NCBI RefSeq assembly: GCF_012103215.1
Contig: NZ_JAAVNE010000002.1
Span: 62,001-126,000, forward strand
Source of the DNA: Falsiroseomonas selenitidurans
GTDB lineage: Bacteria > Pseudomonadota > Alphaproteobacteria > Acetobacterales > Acetobacteraceae
Length of the DNA stretch: 64,000 bases
Direction of reading: 5' to 3'
Shown here: positions 7,578 to 15,065 of the stretch, in pieces
How the letters are laid out: each line of letters opens with the position of its first letter
Numbering within the stretch: the stretch's first letter is position 1
The notes under the pieces: model-generated
The model's database searches: none
What the model was told of the DNA's origin: nothing
Seen by the model: the letters and a program-made list of their open reading frames with translations, nothing else
Made by a program: the position numbers and the translations under genes

Positions 7578-8549
7578 CTACTCGGCCCGGGCGCCGGAGG
7601 CGCGGACCGCCGGCGCCCAGCGGGCGGCATCGGCCTGGATGAAGGCGGCGAAGTCCGCCCGCGTCGAGCCCTGCGGGATGGCGCCGCCCTGGGAAACGCG
7701 GCCGGCGATCTCCGGCTGCTTCGCGGCCTCCGCCATCAGGCCGGACAGACGGTCGAGGATCGGCGCCGGCACCCCGGCCGTGGTAACGAAGCCGAGCCAG
7801 GAGGTGGCCTCGAAACCCGGATAGGTTTCCGCCACCGTCGGCAGCTCCGGCGCCTGGGGCAGGCGGCGCGGCGTGGTGACGGCGATGGCGCGCAGCGTGC
7901 CCTGGCGGGCGAATTGCAGGCCGGTGACGACGACATCCACCATCAGCTTCACCCGCCCCGCCTGCACATCGGCGATGGCCCCGGCCGTGCCGCGATAGGG
8001 CACATGCGTCAGCGGCACGCCCGCGGCCTGGCCCAGCAGTTCCGCCGCCAGGTGCTGGCTGGTGCCGACGCCGCCGGAGGCGAAGGCGGTGCCCGGGTTG
8101 GCGCGCAGCCAGGCCACCAGCTCCGCCAGATTCTCCGCCGGCACCGAAGGGTGCACCAGGATCATGTTCGGGTTTATGGCGAACAGCGACAGCGGCGCCA
8201 GGTCGCGGTCCGGGTCGAAGGGCAGGCTGCGATACAGATGCCGGTTGATGGCGAGGCCGGAGACGGTGGCGACGCCGACCGTGTGCCCATCCGGCGCCGC
8301 CTTCGCCACCAGGTCCAGCGCCAGGTTGCCGCCGGCGCCGGGCTTCGGGTCGATCACCACCGGCTGGCCCAGCGCCTTTTCCATGTGGCCAGCGACCAGG
8401 CGGGCCATCAGGTCGCTGACGCCCCCGGGCGGGAAGGGCACCACCATGCGGATCGGGCGGCTGGGGAAGGCCGGGGGCGTTCCCTGGGCGAAGGCGCGTG
8501 GCGCGGCCAGCAGAGCGGGCGCGGCCAGGATCAGGCGGCGTGACAGCAT
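7578..8549 (-). CDS. Bug/TctC-family periplasmic solute-binding protein
   Basis: A 323-aa precursor with a signal peptide (about residues 1-22, ending ARAFAQ-like) and the Bug fold markers: FPSRPIRMVVPFPPGG at the start of the mature chain, GQPVVIDPKPGAGG, ASGGVGTSQHLAAELL and HVPYRGTAGAIADV. Such proteins deliver carboxylates to TctAB membrane components, but no tctAB is adjacent, so it is an orphan relying on a shared transporter or acting as a sensor. GGAGGAG lies about 8 bases before the ATG. It is transcribed with the RraA-like gene and divergently from the IclR regulator, its probable controller. Confidence 0.9.
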   Translation of the reverse strand: MLSRRLILAAPALLAAPRAFAQGTPPAFPSRPIRMVVPFPPGGVSDLMARLVAGHMEKALGQPVVIDPKPGAGGNLALDLVAKAAPDGHTVGVATVSGLAINRHLYRSLPFDPDRDLAPLSLFAINPNMILVHPSVPAENLAELVAWLRANPGTAFASGGVGTSQHLAAELLGQAAGVPLTHVPYRGTAGAIADVQAGRVKLMVDVVVTGLQFARQGTLRAIAVTTPRRLPQAPELPTVAETYPGFEATSWLGFVTTAGVPAPILDRLSGLMAEAAKQPEIAGRVSQGGAIPQGSTRADFAAFIQADAARWAPAVRASGARAE

Positions 8550-8568
8550 GGTTATCTCCTCCCGGCTT

Positions 8569-8591
8569 GTTCAAATATGAACTGGACGTTC
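8569..8591. promoter_or_regulatory. Candidate IclR operator between Bug and iclR-type genes
   Basis: GTTCA (8569-8573), four bases, then TGAAC (8578-8582) form an inverted repeat. The second arm, GAAC, pairs again with GTTC at 8588-8591. This compact set of inverted GAAC/GTTC half-sites fills the centre of the 69-bp divergent promoter and fits the short palindromes bound by IclR-family dimers. Confidence 0.45.
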
Positions 8592-8618
8592 TTATCTGAA
8601 TAGGCTAGCCAAGGCAGC

Positions 8619-9407
8619 ATGGACACGTCAACCGATCTCACGGACAACCGGATCCCGGCGGTGGACCGGGCGCTGCACCTGCTGGACCTGCTGTGCGCGG
8701 AGGGGCCGCCGCTCGGGATCCGGGAGATGTCGGCGCGGCTCGGCATTCCGCGCAGCACCGTCTACCGCATCCTCAATTCCTTCGAGGCGCATGGCGTGGT
8801 GCTGCGCCAGGCGGAAGGCGGCTTCGTGCCGGGGCCGCGGCTGCTGGCCTATGCCCGCGCCGTGCCGCCGGCGCTGGACCTGCCGACGCTGGCCGCGCCG
8901 GTGCTGGCGGATCTGGCGCGGGTGGCGCGGCTGACGGCGAAGCTCTCGGTGCTGGATGCCGGGGCGGCGCTGGTGGTGGCGGTGGCGCCGGGGCCGGGCG
9001 CCTATTCCATCACCACCCATGTCGGCCGCCGCTTCCCGCTGCATGCCGGGGCAGCGAGCAAGATCCTGGCGGCGCATATGCCGGCGGCGGCGCGCGCGGC
9101 GCTTCTGGAAGGCCCGTTGCCGCGCGCCACCCCGGCCACGGTGACCGACCCGGCGCGGCTGGCCGCGATTCTGGACGCTGCACGCCAGGACGGTCTGGCG
9201 CATGACCACGCGGAATACACCGCCGGCGTGCACGCGATGGCAGCGCCGGTGCCCGGCCCCGATGGCGCCTGCGCCGCGGCGATCAGCGTCACCTACCTGC
9301 CGAACGAGCCGCCGGCGCGCCTGGCGGCGGTGGAGGCCGCGCTGCGCCAGGCGGCGGGCCGCCTGGCGCGGCTGCTGGGCGGCGCCCCGCCGCCCAAGGG
9401 CGGCTGA
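8619..9407 (+). CDS. IclR family transcriptional regulator
   Basis: A 262-aa regulator. Residues about 12-70 are an N-terminal winged helix (ALHLLDLLCAEGPPLGIREMS, then LGIPRSTVYRILNSFEAHG). The rest is an IclR effector-binding domain, with the typical PLHAGAASKILAAHM block and GLAHDHAEYTAGVHAMAAPV near residues 185-205. It is divergent from the Bug/RraA-like unit with 69 bp between starts, the classical arrangement for a local repressor or activator whose ligand is the transported acid or a derivative. AAGG precedes the ATG. Confidence 0.92.
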   Translation: MDTSTDLTDNRIPAVDRALHLLDLLCAEGPPLGIREMSARLGIPRSTVYRILNSFEAHGVVLRQAEGGFVPGPRLLAYARAVPPALDLPTLAAPVLADLARVARLTAKLSVLDAGAALVVAVAPGPGAYSITTHVGRRFPLHAGAASKILAAHMPAAARAALLEGPLPRATPATVTDPARLAAILDAARQDGLAHDHAEYTAGVHAMAAPVPGPDGACAAAISVTYLPNEPPARLAAVEAALRQAAGRLARLLGGAPPPKGG

Positions 9408-9425
9408 CCCGCCCGGGGCGACGGT

Positions 9426-9944
9426 TCAGTAGTTCGCCTTCGCCTCCACGTCGAAGCCGCGCTTGGCGATCAGCATCGTGCGGTCGAATGCGCAGACCAG
9501 CACGCCGGCCTGGTTGAAGCCGCGGGTGCGCACGTTGACGATGCCGGCATTCGGGCGCGACCTTGATTCGCGCTTGTCCAGCACCTCGCTTTCGCCGGAC
9601 AGCGTATCCCCGGCGAACAGCGGGTGGGTCAGGCGGATCTCCTTCCAGCCCAGATTGGCGATGGCCTTCTGCGAGACATCGCTGACGCTCATCCCCACCA
9701 GCAGCGCGACGGTGAAGGGGGAGCAGATGATGCAGCGGCCGAATTCGCTGTGCTTCGCGTATTCCGCATCGAAATGCATCGGGTGCTGGTTCATCGTCAG
9801 CAGGGTGAACCAGGTGTTCTCCGTCTCCGTCAGGGTCCGGTTGGGGCGGTGCTCATAGATGTCGCCGGGCACGAAATCCTCGAAGTAGCGGCCGAAGCTT
9901 TCGCGGAAGCGGCGCGGCGCCACCTCACTGTGGGTCTGGACCAT
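9426..9944 (-). CDS. MaoC family (R)-specific enoyl-CoA hydratase
   Basis: A 172-aa hot-dog-fold protein resembling the single-domain mesaconyl-CoA/beta-methylmalyl-CoA hydratase group. It begins GRYFEDFVPGDIYEHRPNRT and has TMNQHPMHFDAEYAKHSEFG, in which the Asp and the His six residues on are the hydratase dyad, then LGWKEIRLTHPLFAGDTL. It should add water across a trans-2-enoyl-CoA. It has its own operator-like palindrome (9965-9976) 20 bp upstream of the ATG, even though the sodium symporter gene ends only 35 bp away. This ties it to the CoA-catabolic regulon. Confidence 0.87.
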   Translation of the reverse strand: MVQTHSEVAPRRFRESFGRYFEDFVPGDIYEHRPNRTLTETENTWFTLLTMNQHPMHFDAEYAKHSEFGRCIICSPFTVALLVGMSVSDVSQKAIANLGWKEIRLTHPLFAGDTLSGESEVLDKRESRSRPNAGIVNVRTRGFNQAGVLVCAFDRTMLIAKRGFDVEAKANY

Positions 9945-9964
9945 GAAGCCGTGTTCTCCCTAAC

Positions 9965-9976
9965 TTGTCCGGACAA
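9965..9976. promoter_or_regulatory. TTGTCCGGACAA palindrome, copy 1 (perfect)
   Basis: A perfect 12-bp palindrome with the GntR-type GT-N4-AC core, located 20 bp upstream of the MaoC start codon and 3 bp past the symporter stop codon. One of seven intergenic copies in the window. Confidence 0.75.
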
Positions 9977-9979
9977 ATC

Positions 9980-10921
9980 CTAGCGCACCGCGCGCCGCCG
10001 CGCGAGGCCCCGATAGGCGGGAGCGACCAGCATCGGCACGATGAACAGGCTGAGCTGCGCGGCGGCGACGATCAGCACCAGGTCGCTGTCGCCCGGCGCG
10101 CCCAGGGCGGCCAGCAGCAGCACCATGTTGCGCGAGCCGCTGACCAGCGCGGCGGACAACGCGCCGGCCAGGTGCGCGCGGCGGAACACCAGCCAGCCCA
10201 GCACCTGCAGCACCAGGTTCAGCCCCAGCGCAAAGCCGAACATGCCGAGGAAGGCCGCCGGCCGCTGTGCCAGCGCCGGGCCGACGCCCGCCATGCAGGG
10301 GATGGCGGAGACGGAGACCAGCGCCACCAGCCAGGCATCGATGGACGGCGCCGCGCGGCGCAGCGCCGGCCGCCCGGCCAGCCAGGCCACCAGGAAGGCG
10401 CCGGCGAAGCTGCCGCCCACCATCACCGCCAGGCGCTGCGCCATCGCCACTGGCTCCACCTCCGCCCCGATGCCGAGCAGCCCGGCCACCAGCGGCAGCA
10501 CCAGCGGTGCCAGGGCGTTGGACGGGATGGCCACCACCGTCAGCAGCGCCGCATCCGCCCCCAGCAGCAGCGCGAAGGCCGCCGCGGACATGACGGAGGG
10601 CGCGGCGGACATCAGCACCGCCGCCGCCAGCAGATCCGACCCCGCCGGCAGCACCGCGCCCAGCGCCAGCCAGACCAGCAGCGGCACCGCCAGCGTCACC
10701 CAGGCGAGGATCAGCAGCGCCAGCGCCGGGCGGCGCAGCACCTGGCCGAAGGCCGCGGGCTCGATCCGCAGCAGCCCGCACAGCATCAGGAGGATGGAAA
10801 CCGGCACCAGCCAGGGCCGCGTCGCCGCCGCCAGCCCCGGCAGCGCGACGCCCACCACCGCACCCACCGCGATCAGCACCAGCCCGTTGCGACGGACCAG
10901 CGCCCCCAGCGCCGCGATCAC
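9980..10921 (-). CDS. Bile acid:sodium symporter (BASS) family transporter
   Basis: A 313-aa membrane protein with about ten hydrophobic helices. Family features include PSVMSAAAFALLLGADAALL in the middle and a SGSRNMVLLLAALG stretch in the C-terminal half that fits the conserved crossing region. Members move bile acids, pantoate, pyruvate or other organic anions with sodium. The start is a GTG at 10921 that overlaps the TRAP large-subunit stop codon (GTGA), implying translational coupling. Its place at the end of a TRAP operon suggests a related organic-anion substrate or export of a product. Confidence 0.8.
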   Translation of the reverse strand: MIAALGALVRRNGLVLIAVGAVVGVALPGLAAATRPWLVPVSILLMLCGLLRIEPAAFGQVLRRPALALLILAWVTLAVPLLVWLALGAVLPAGSDLLAAAVLMSAAPSVMSAAAFALLLGADAALLTVVAIPSNALAPLVLPLVAGLLGIGAEVEPVAMAQRLAVMVGGSFAGAFLVAWLAGRPALRRAAPSIDAWLVALVSVSAIPCMAGVGPALAQRPAAFLGMFGFALGLNLVLQVLGWLVFRRAHLAGALSAALVSGSRNMVLLLAALGAPGDSDLVLIVAAAQLSLFIVPMLVAPAYRGLARRRAVR

Positions 10922-12213
10922 CCGCGCAGCGAGGCCGGCAGCGCGGTGACGATCTGCGGGAACACGGTGATCAGCGCCGTGAAGACCATCATCAGGATGC
11001 AGAAGGGCATCGCATAGCCGGCCACCCGCAGGATGCTCTCCTTCGTCAGCCCCTGGATGACGAACAGGTTGAAGCCGACTGGGGGGGTGATCTGCGCCAT
11101 CTCGATGGTGATGATAAGGAAGACGCCGAACCAGATCGGGTCGAATCCCGCGGCGACCGCCAGCGGCAGGGTCACCGGCAGGGTCATGACGATGGCCGAA
11201 AGCCCGTCCAGGATGCAGCCCAGCGCCAGGTAGAAAAGCAGCAGCACGAAGATCAGCGCAAAAGGGTGCAGCCCCCAGGACTGGATGGCGTTGGCCACAT
11301 CCGCCGGCAGGCCCAGCCGCGCCATGGCCTTGGACAGGAACAGCGCGCCGACGATGATGAGCCCGATCATGGAGCAGGTCTTCACCGTGCCCATCAGCGC
11401 GCCCCACAGCCCGGCCAGCGTCAGCGTGCGCTGCGCGACAGCCACCAGCAGCGCGCCCAGCACGCCGATGGCCGCGGCTTCCGTGATGCTGGCGAAGCCG
11501 AAATACAGGCTGCCCATGATGAAGCTGATGAGGAAGCCGATCGGCAGCAATTGCAGCAGCGCCCGCAGCGCATCCGGCCAGGCGATGGGCGCCTCCTGCG
11601 GCGGCACCAGCGCCGGGTCGCGCAGCGCGCGGACCGCGATGTAGCCCATGAACAGCAGCGCCAGGCCCAGCCCTGGCACCAGGCCCGCCATGAACAGTTC
11701 GAGAATCGAGACATCGGCGACGACGCCATAGACGATCATCGGGATGGAGGGCGGGATCAGGAAGCCCAGCGTGCCGGCCCCGGCCAGGGAGCCCACCGCC
11801 AGGCGGCGGTCGTAGCCGCGCGACAGCAATTCCTGCAGCGTGATGCGCCCGACGGTCGCCGTGGTGGCGGCGCTGCTGCCGGAGACGGCGGCGAACAGCG
11901 TGCAGCCCAGCACGTTCACATGCAGCAGCCGCCCCGGCAGCCGCCGCGTCCAGGGCGAGAGGCCCTTGAACAGGTTCTCCGAAAGCCGCGTATGGAACAG
12001 GATCTCGCCCATCAGGATGAACAGCGGCAGCGTCACCAGCTCCACCGCCGTGGCGCTGGACCAGATGTCGCCGGCCAGGAAGCGGTCCACCCGCATGTCG
12101 CGGAACACATCCAGCGCGACGACGCCAATCGACATCAGCGCGACACCGACCCAGACGCCGCCGGCAAGCGTCGCCACCAGCATGCCGAGCACGAGCAGCA
12201 GCGGTGCGGTCAT
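10918..12213 (-). CDS. TRAP transporter large permease subunit (DctM), system 1
   Basis: A 431-aa DctM-type protein with about 12 helices. Family blocks include FILMGEILFHTRLSENLFKG, SGSSAATTATVGRITLQEL and LIPPSIPMIVYGVVADVSI. It forms the sodium-coupled elevator channel of a tripartite ATP-independent periplasmic transporter together with the small subunit just upstream (ATGA overlap at 12210-12213). Substrates of the family are mostly carboxylates. Its binding protein is at 13183-14181, separated by an opposite-strand gene. Confidence 0.92.
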   Translation of the reverse strand: MTAPLLLVLGMLVATLAGGVWVGVALMSIGVVALDVFRDMRVDRFLAGDIWSSATAVELVTLPLFILMGEILFHTRLSENLFKGLSPWTRRLPGRLLHVNVLGCTLFAAVSGSSAATTATVGRITLQELLSRGYDRRLAVGSLAGAGTLGFLIPPSIPMIVYGVVADVSILELFMAGLVPGLGLALLFMGYIAVRALRDPALVPPQEAPIAWPDALRALLQLLPIGFLISFIMGSLYFGFASITEAAAIGVLGALLVAVAQRTLTLAGLWGALMGTVKTCSMIGLIIVGALFLSKAMARLGLPADVANAIQSWGLHPFALIFVLLLFYLALGCILDGLSAIVMTLPVTLPLAVAAGFDPIWFGVFLIITIEMAQITPPVGFNLFVIQGLTKESILRVAGYAMPFCILMMVFTALITVFPQIVTALPASLRG

Positions 12214-12734
12214 TCGACGCCTCCGTGGGGCAGGCCCGGCCCGGCATCCGGGGCCTCATGCCGCAGCAGGCGCACCAGCCTGGCGCAGAAGGCCAGCAGC
12301 AGCAGCGTGACGCCCAGCGTCAGCAATGCCTGCGGCATCCAGACCGGCGTCGCCATCGGGTAATAGGAGGTGGAGCCGAAATCATGGCTGCGCAGCAATT
12401 GCTGCCACAGCGTGGTGCTGGCGAAGCCGATCATGCCGATGGCGAAGACGCAGCCGGCCATGTCGAGCAGCCGCGCCGCCGCCGGCGGCAGGCCCTGCAG
12501 CAGCACGGCGACGCGGATATGCCCGCCCTGGCGCAGCGTCCAGCCGCTGCCGCAGAACAGCACGAAGCACTGCAGGTAGATCGCGTATTCCACCGCCCAG
12601 GGCTGCGACCAGTCCAGGAAGCTGGTGGCCACGACCTCCAGGATCAGCATCAGCGCCAGCAGGCCGGCGGAGACCGCCGCGACCCAGGCGCCGGCCGTGC
12701 ACAGCGCGTCCACCGTGCGCAACATCAGGCCCAT
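12210..12734 (-). CDS. TRAP transporter small permease subunit (DctQ), system 1
   Basis: A 174-aa protein with four predicted helices and the family block VEYAIYLQCFVLFCGSGWTL followed by RQGGHIRVAVLLQGLP. It pairs with DctM and docks the binding protein. A second in-frame ATG three codons in (MLRTVDALC) is an alternative start. The gene is divergent from the CMD-like gene at 12803 with 68 bp between starts. Confidence 0.88.
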   Translation of the reverse strand: MGLMLRTVDALCTAGAWVAAVSAGLLALMLILEVVATSFLDWSQPWAVEYAIYLQCFVLFCGSGWTLRQGGHIRVAVLLQGLPPAAARLLDMAGCVFAIGMIGFASTTLWQQLLRSHDFGSTSYYPMATPVWMPQALLTLGVTLLLLAFCARLVRLLRHEAPDAGPGLPHGGVE

Positions 12735-12802
12735 CAGGCCGCCCCTCGCCCTGCCGCGCCGCCGCGCGCTAGCCTGCCGGTGGAGATCGCAGGAGCCTCG
12801 CC

Positions 12803-13204
12803 ATGGAAGACCCCGCCGCGCATTTCGAGGCCACGATCGGCGCGCTGCCGGACAGCGTGGCGCTGCTGCGGCGCCACGCGCCGGAAGCCTTCGCCGCCTA
12901 CCTGGCGGCGCGGGAGGCCGCCTATCGCCTGCCGCCCGAAGGCCACCTGCCGCTGGCGAGCAAGGAGCTGGTGTTCATCGTGCTGGACGTTGCCGCGGGG
13001 CATGTCGAAGGCGCTGTCGCGCATGCCGAAGCGGGGCTGCGCGCCGGGCTGACGCCGGGCCAGATCATGGAGGCGCTGAGCATCGCCATCCTGATCCACG
13101 GCCACCAATGCTGGGCACGGGCGGGCGCTGCGGTGATGCGCCGTGTCGAACAACTCACCACCGCGACGGAGGGCGAAAGCCCTCACGCCCGCCCGACGCG
13201 CTGA
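12803..13204 (+). CDS. Carboxymuconolactone decarboxylase (CMD/AhpD-fold) family protein
   Basis: A 133-aa helical protein with the CMD core KELVFIVLDVAAGHVEGAVAH, then AEAGLRAGLTPGQIMEALS. It lacks the CxxC pair of peroxidase-type AhpD members, so a lyase/decarboxylase or structural role is likelier than disulfide chemistry. CAGGAG lies upstream of the ATG, and TAGCCT further up may be a -10 element. It runs opposite to the TRAP genes on both sides and its 3-prime end overlaps the TRAP binding-protein gene by 22 bp. The substrate is unknown. Confidence 0.8.
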   Translation: MEDPAAHFEATIGALPDSVALLRRHAPEAFAAYLAAREAAYRLPPEGHLPLASKELVFIVLDVAAGHVEGAVAHAEAGLRAGLTPGQIMEALSIAILIHGHQCWARAGAAVMRRVEQLTTATEGESPHARPTR

Positions 13205-14181
13205 CGGAAGTCCCGGATCACCGGGCCGGCCGCCGGGTTCGCCTTGATGAAGTCGTCCGCCATGGTCGCGGTGGCGGTGCGCATCGCCTGCACCAGCGCC
13301 GGCGTCGGCGCGTCCACCGTCATGCCGTTGCGCTGCAGCTCGGCCATCCGCGTCGCGTGCTCCGCCTTGGAGACGGCCCAGAATTCCGGCTCCATCCGCT
13401 TGGCGATGCCCTCGATCGTGCTGCGCGTGGCGGCCGGCAGGCGGCGCCAGCTTTCCAGGTTCACCAGCATCAGGTTCGACGCCCACAAATGGTTCGTCGT
13501 GTAGGTGTGCTTGAGGAATTCCCAGTAGCGCTGCGCCACCGCCGTGGTGCCGGAGGTCATCACCGCGTCGACGCGGCCGGAGGCCAGCGCCGGCACCACA
13601 TCCGGGTTGTTCAGCTGCTGCGGCACCATGCCGAGCCGCGTGCACATCTCCGCCGTCACGCGGTCATAGGTGCGCATGCGCACGCCGCGCAGATCCTCTG
13701 CCGTGTTGATCGGCTTCTTGAAGTAGAAGTTCTGCGTCGGCCACGGCACGATGTACATCGCCTTCACGCCGCGACGCTCCAGCTCCCGCTCCCAGGTCGG
13801 GCGCACCAGGCTGTGCATCAGCGCCAGCTCATCGTAGTTCGCCACCAGGAAGGGCACGCTCTCGATGCCCAGGATCGGCACGTCGCCGACATTCTGGAAG
13901 CCGGCGGATTCCGCCATCGGCACCACGCCGTCGCCCACCGCGCGCACCGTCTCGTTCGCCCGCACGCCCAGCGCGCCGCCGGGGTGCACCGTCATCTGCA
14001 CGGAGTCGCTGGTGGCCTTCTTCACCTCGGCGGCGAAGTTCTGGGCGTTGACGGTGTGGAACTCGCTCGGCCCCCAGGGAAGGGAGACATCCCAGCGCAC
14101 CGGCGCCTGTGCCTGCGCACGGCCGGCCACGCCGGCCAGCGCGGCGCCCCCGGCCAGAAGCATCATGTCGCGTCGCTGCAT
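13183..14181 (-). CDS. TRAP transporter substrate-binding protein (DctP), system 1
   Basis: A 332-aa precursor with a twin-arginine-like signal (MQRRDMMLLAGGAALAG) and a DctP fold. The chain includes VRMRTYDRVTAEMCTRLGM in the region where DctP proteins place the arginine that binds the substrate carboxylate. The ATG at 14181 has GAGGAG 8 bases upstream; the longer frame to 14223 has no such signal. It is transcribed from a divergent region shared with the enoyl-CoA hydratase-like gene, which holds an imperfect regulon palindrome 70 bp from this start codon. It is separated from its permease genes by the opposite-strand CMD-like gene. Confidence 0.9.
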   Translation of the reverse strand: MQRRDMMLLAGGAALAGVAGRAQAQAPVRWDVSLPWGPSEFHTVNAQNFAAEVKKATSDSVQMTVHPGGALGVRANETVRAVGDGVVPMAESAGFQNVGDVPILGIESVPFLVANYDELALMHSLVRPTWERELERRGVKAMYIVPWPTQNFYFKKPINTAEDLRGVRMRTYDRVTAEMCTRLGMVPQQLNNPDVVPALASGRVDAVMTSGTTAVAQRYWEFLKHTYTTNHLWASNLMLVNLESWRRLPAATRSTIEGIAKRMEPEFWAVSKAEHATRMAELQRNGMTVDAPTPALVQAMRTATATMADDFIKANPAAGPVIRDFRQRVGRA

Positions 14182-14251
14182 GGTCCCACTCCTCGTCCCG
14201 ATGTCGCCCTTGCGCGAAGCCAAGCATGGGCCGTGCCGTTCGACAAGGAAT

Positions 14252-14263
14252 TTGTACGGACAA
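14252..14263. promoter_or_regulatory. TTGTCCGGACAA palindrome, copy 2 (one mismatch)
   Basis: Reads TTGTACGGACAA. It lies in the 110-bp divergent region, 28 bp before the enoyl-CoA hydratase-like start and 70 bp before the TRAP binding-protein start. A TAGCCT sequence (14280-14285) between it and the hydratase-like gene may be a -10 element, so the palindrome would overlap the promoter. Confidence 0.65.
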
Positions 14264-14291
14264 GTCTCCGCGCCTGCGCTAGCCTCGCGGC

Positions 14292-15065
14292 ATGACGCTT
14301 CGCCTGCTGCGCCAGGGGGCCATCGCCACCCTGCTGATCGACAGTCCCGCCCGCCGCAACGCCATGCGGCGCGACATGTGGCAGGCGCTGCCCGATCTGG
14401 TGGCAGAGGCCGAGGCCGACCCGGCCATCGCGCTGCTGTGCCTGGTGGGGGAGGGCGCGCATTTCTGCGGCGGCGCGGATATCTCGGAATTCGCCAGCGG
14501 CTACGCCACGCCGCAGGCCGCGGCGGAGAGCAACGCGCAGATCCGCGCGGCGGTGGAAGCCCTGGCCGGCTGCACGAAGCCGACCCTGGCGCTGATCCGC
14601 GGCGCCTGCGTCGGCGGCGGCGTGGCGCTGGCTTTGGCCTGCGACCTGCGGCTGGCCTCGGATACGGCGCGCTTCGCGGTCACGCCGGTGAAGCTCGGCC
14701 TGATCTACAGCCAGGCGGACACGCAGCGCCTGATGCAGGCGGTCGGCGCCGGACGGGCGAAGGAGATGCTGTTCTCCGCCCGCCAAGTGCCGGCGGCGGA
14801 GGCGCTGGCCATCGGCCTGGTGGACCGGCTGTGGCCGGAGACGGATTTCGATGCCGCCATCGCCGCCTATGCCGAAGGCCTCGCCGCCACCTCCCGCCCC
14901 GCGCTGCGCGGCGTGAAGGCGATGGTGGCCGGCATCGCCGCCGGGGCACCGCCGGATGCGCCGGACCTGGCCGCGCTGTTCGAGGCGCCCTTCCAGGGCG
15001 AGGATTTCGCGGAGGGCAGCGCCGCCTTCCTGGCGCGCCGCCCGCCGCGCTTCACGGCTGGCTGA
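14292..15065 (+). CDS. Enoyl-CoA hydratase/isomerase (crotonase) family protein, atypical active site
   Basis: A 257-aa crotonase-fold protein. The oxyanion-hole segments are intact: FCGGADISEF near residue 58 and CVGGGVALALACDLRLAS near 106. At the position of the first catalytic glutamate of enoyl-CoA hydratase (Glu144 in rat) there is Val133 (VTPVKLGLIY). The second glutamate position is kept as Glu158 (RAKEMLF). Simple hydratase activity is therefore doubtful; decarboxylase, isomerase or thioesterase-like chemistry on a CoA thioester is possible. It overlaps the convergent amidase gene by 14 bp and is controlled from the divergent region carrying palindrome copy 2. Confidence 0.85.
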   Translation: MTLRLLRQGAIATLLIDSPARRNAMRRDMWQALPDLVAEAEADPAIALLCLVGEGAHFCGGADISEFASGYATPQAAAESNAQIRAAVEALAGCTKPTLALIRGACVGGGVALALACDLRLASDTARFAVTPVKLGLIYSQADTQRLMQAVGAGRAKEMLFSARQVPAAEALAIGLVDRLWPETDFDAAIAAYAEGLAATSRPALRGVKAMVAGIAAGAPPDAPDLAALFEAPFQGEDFAEGSAAFLARRPPRFTAG

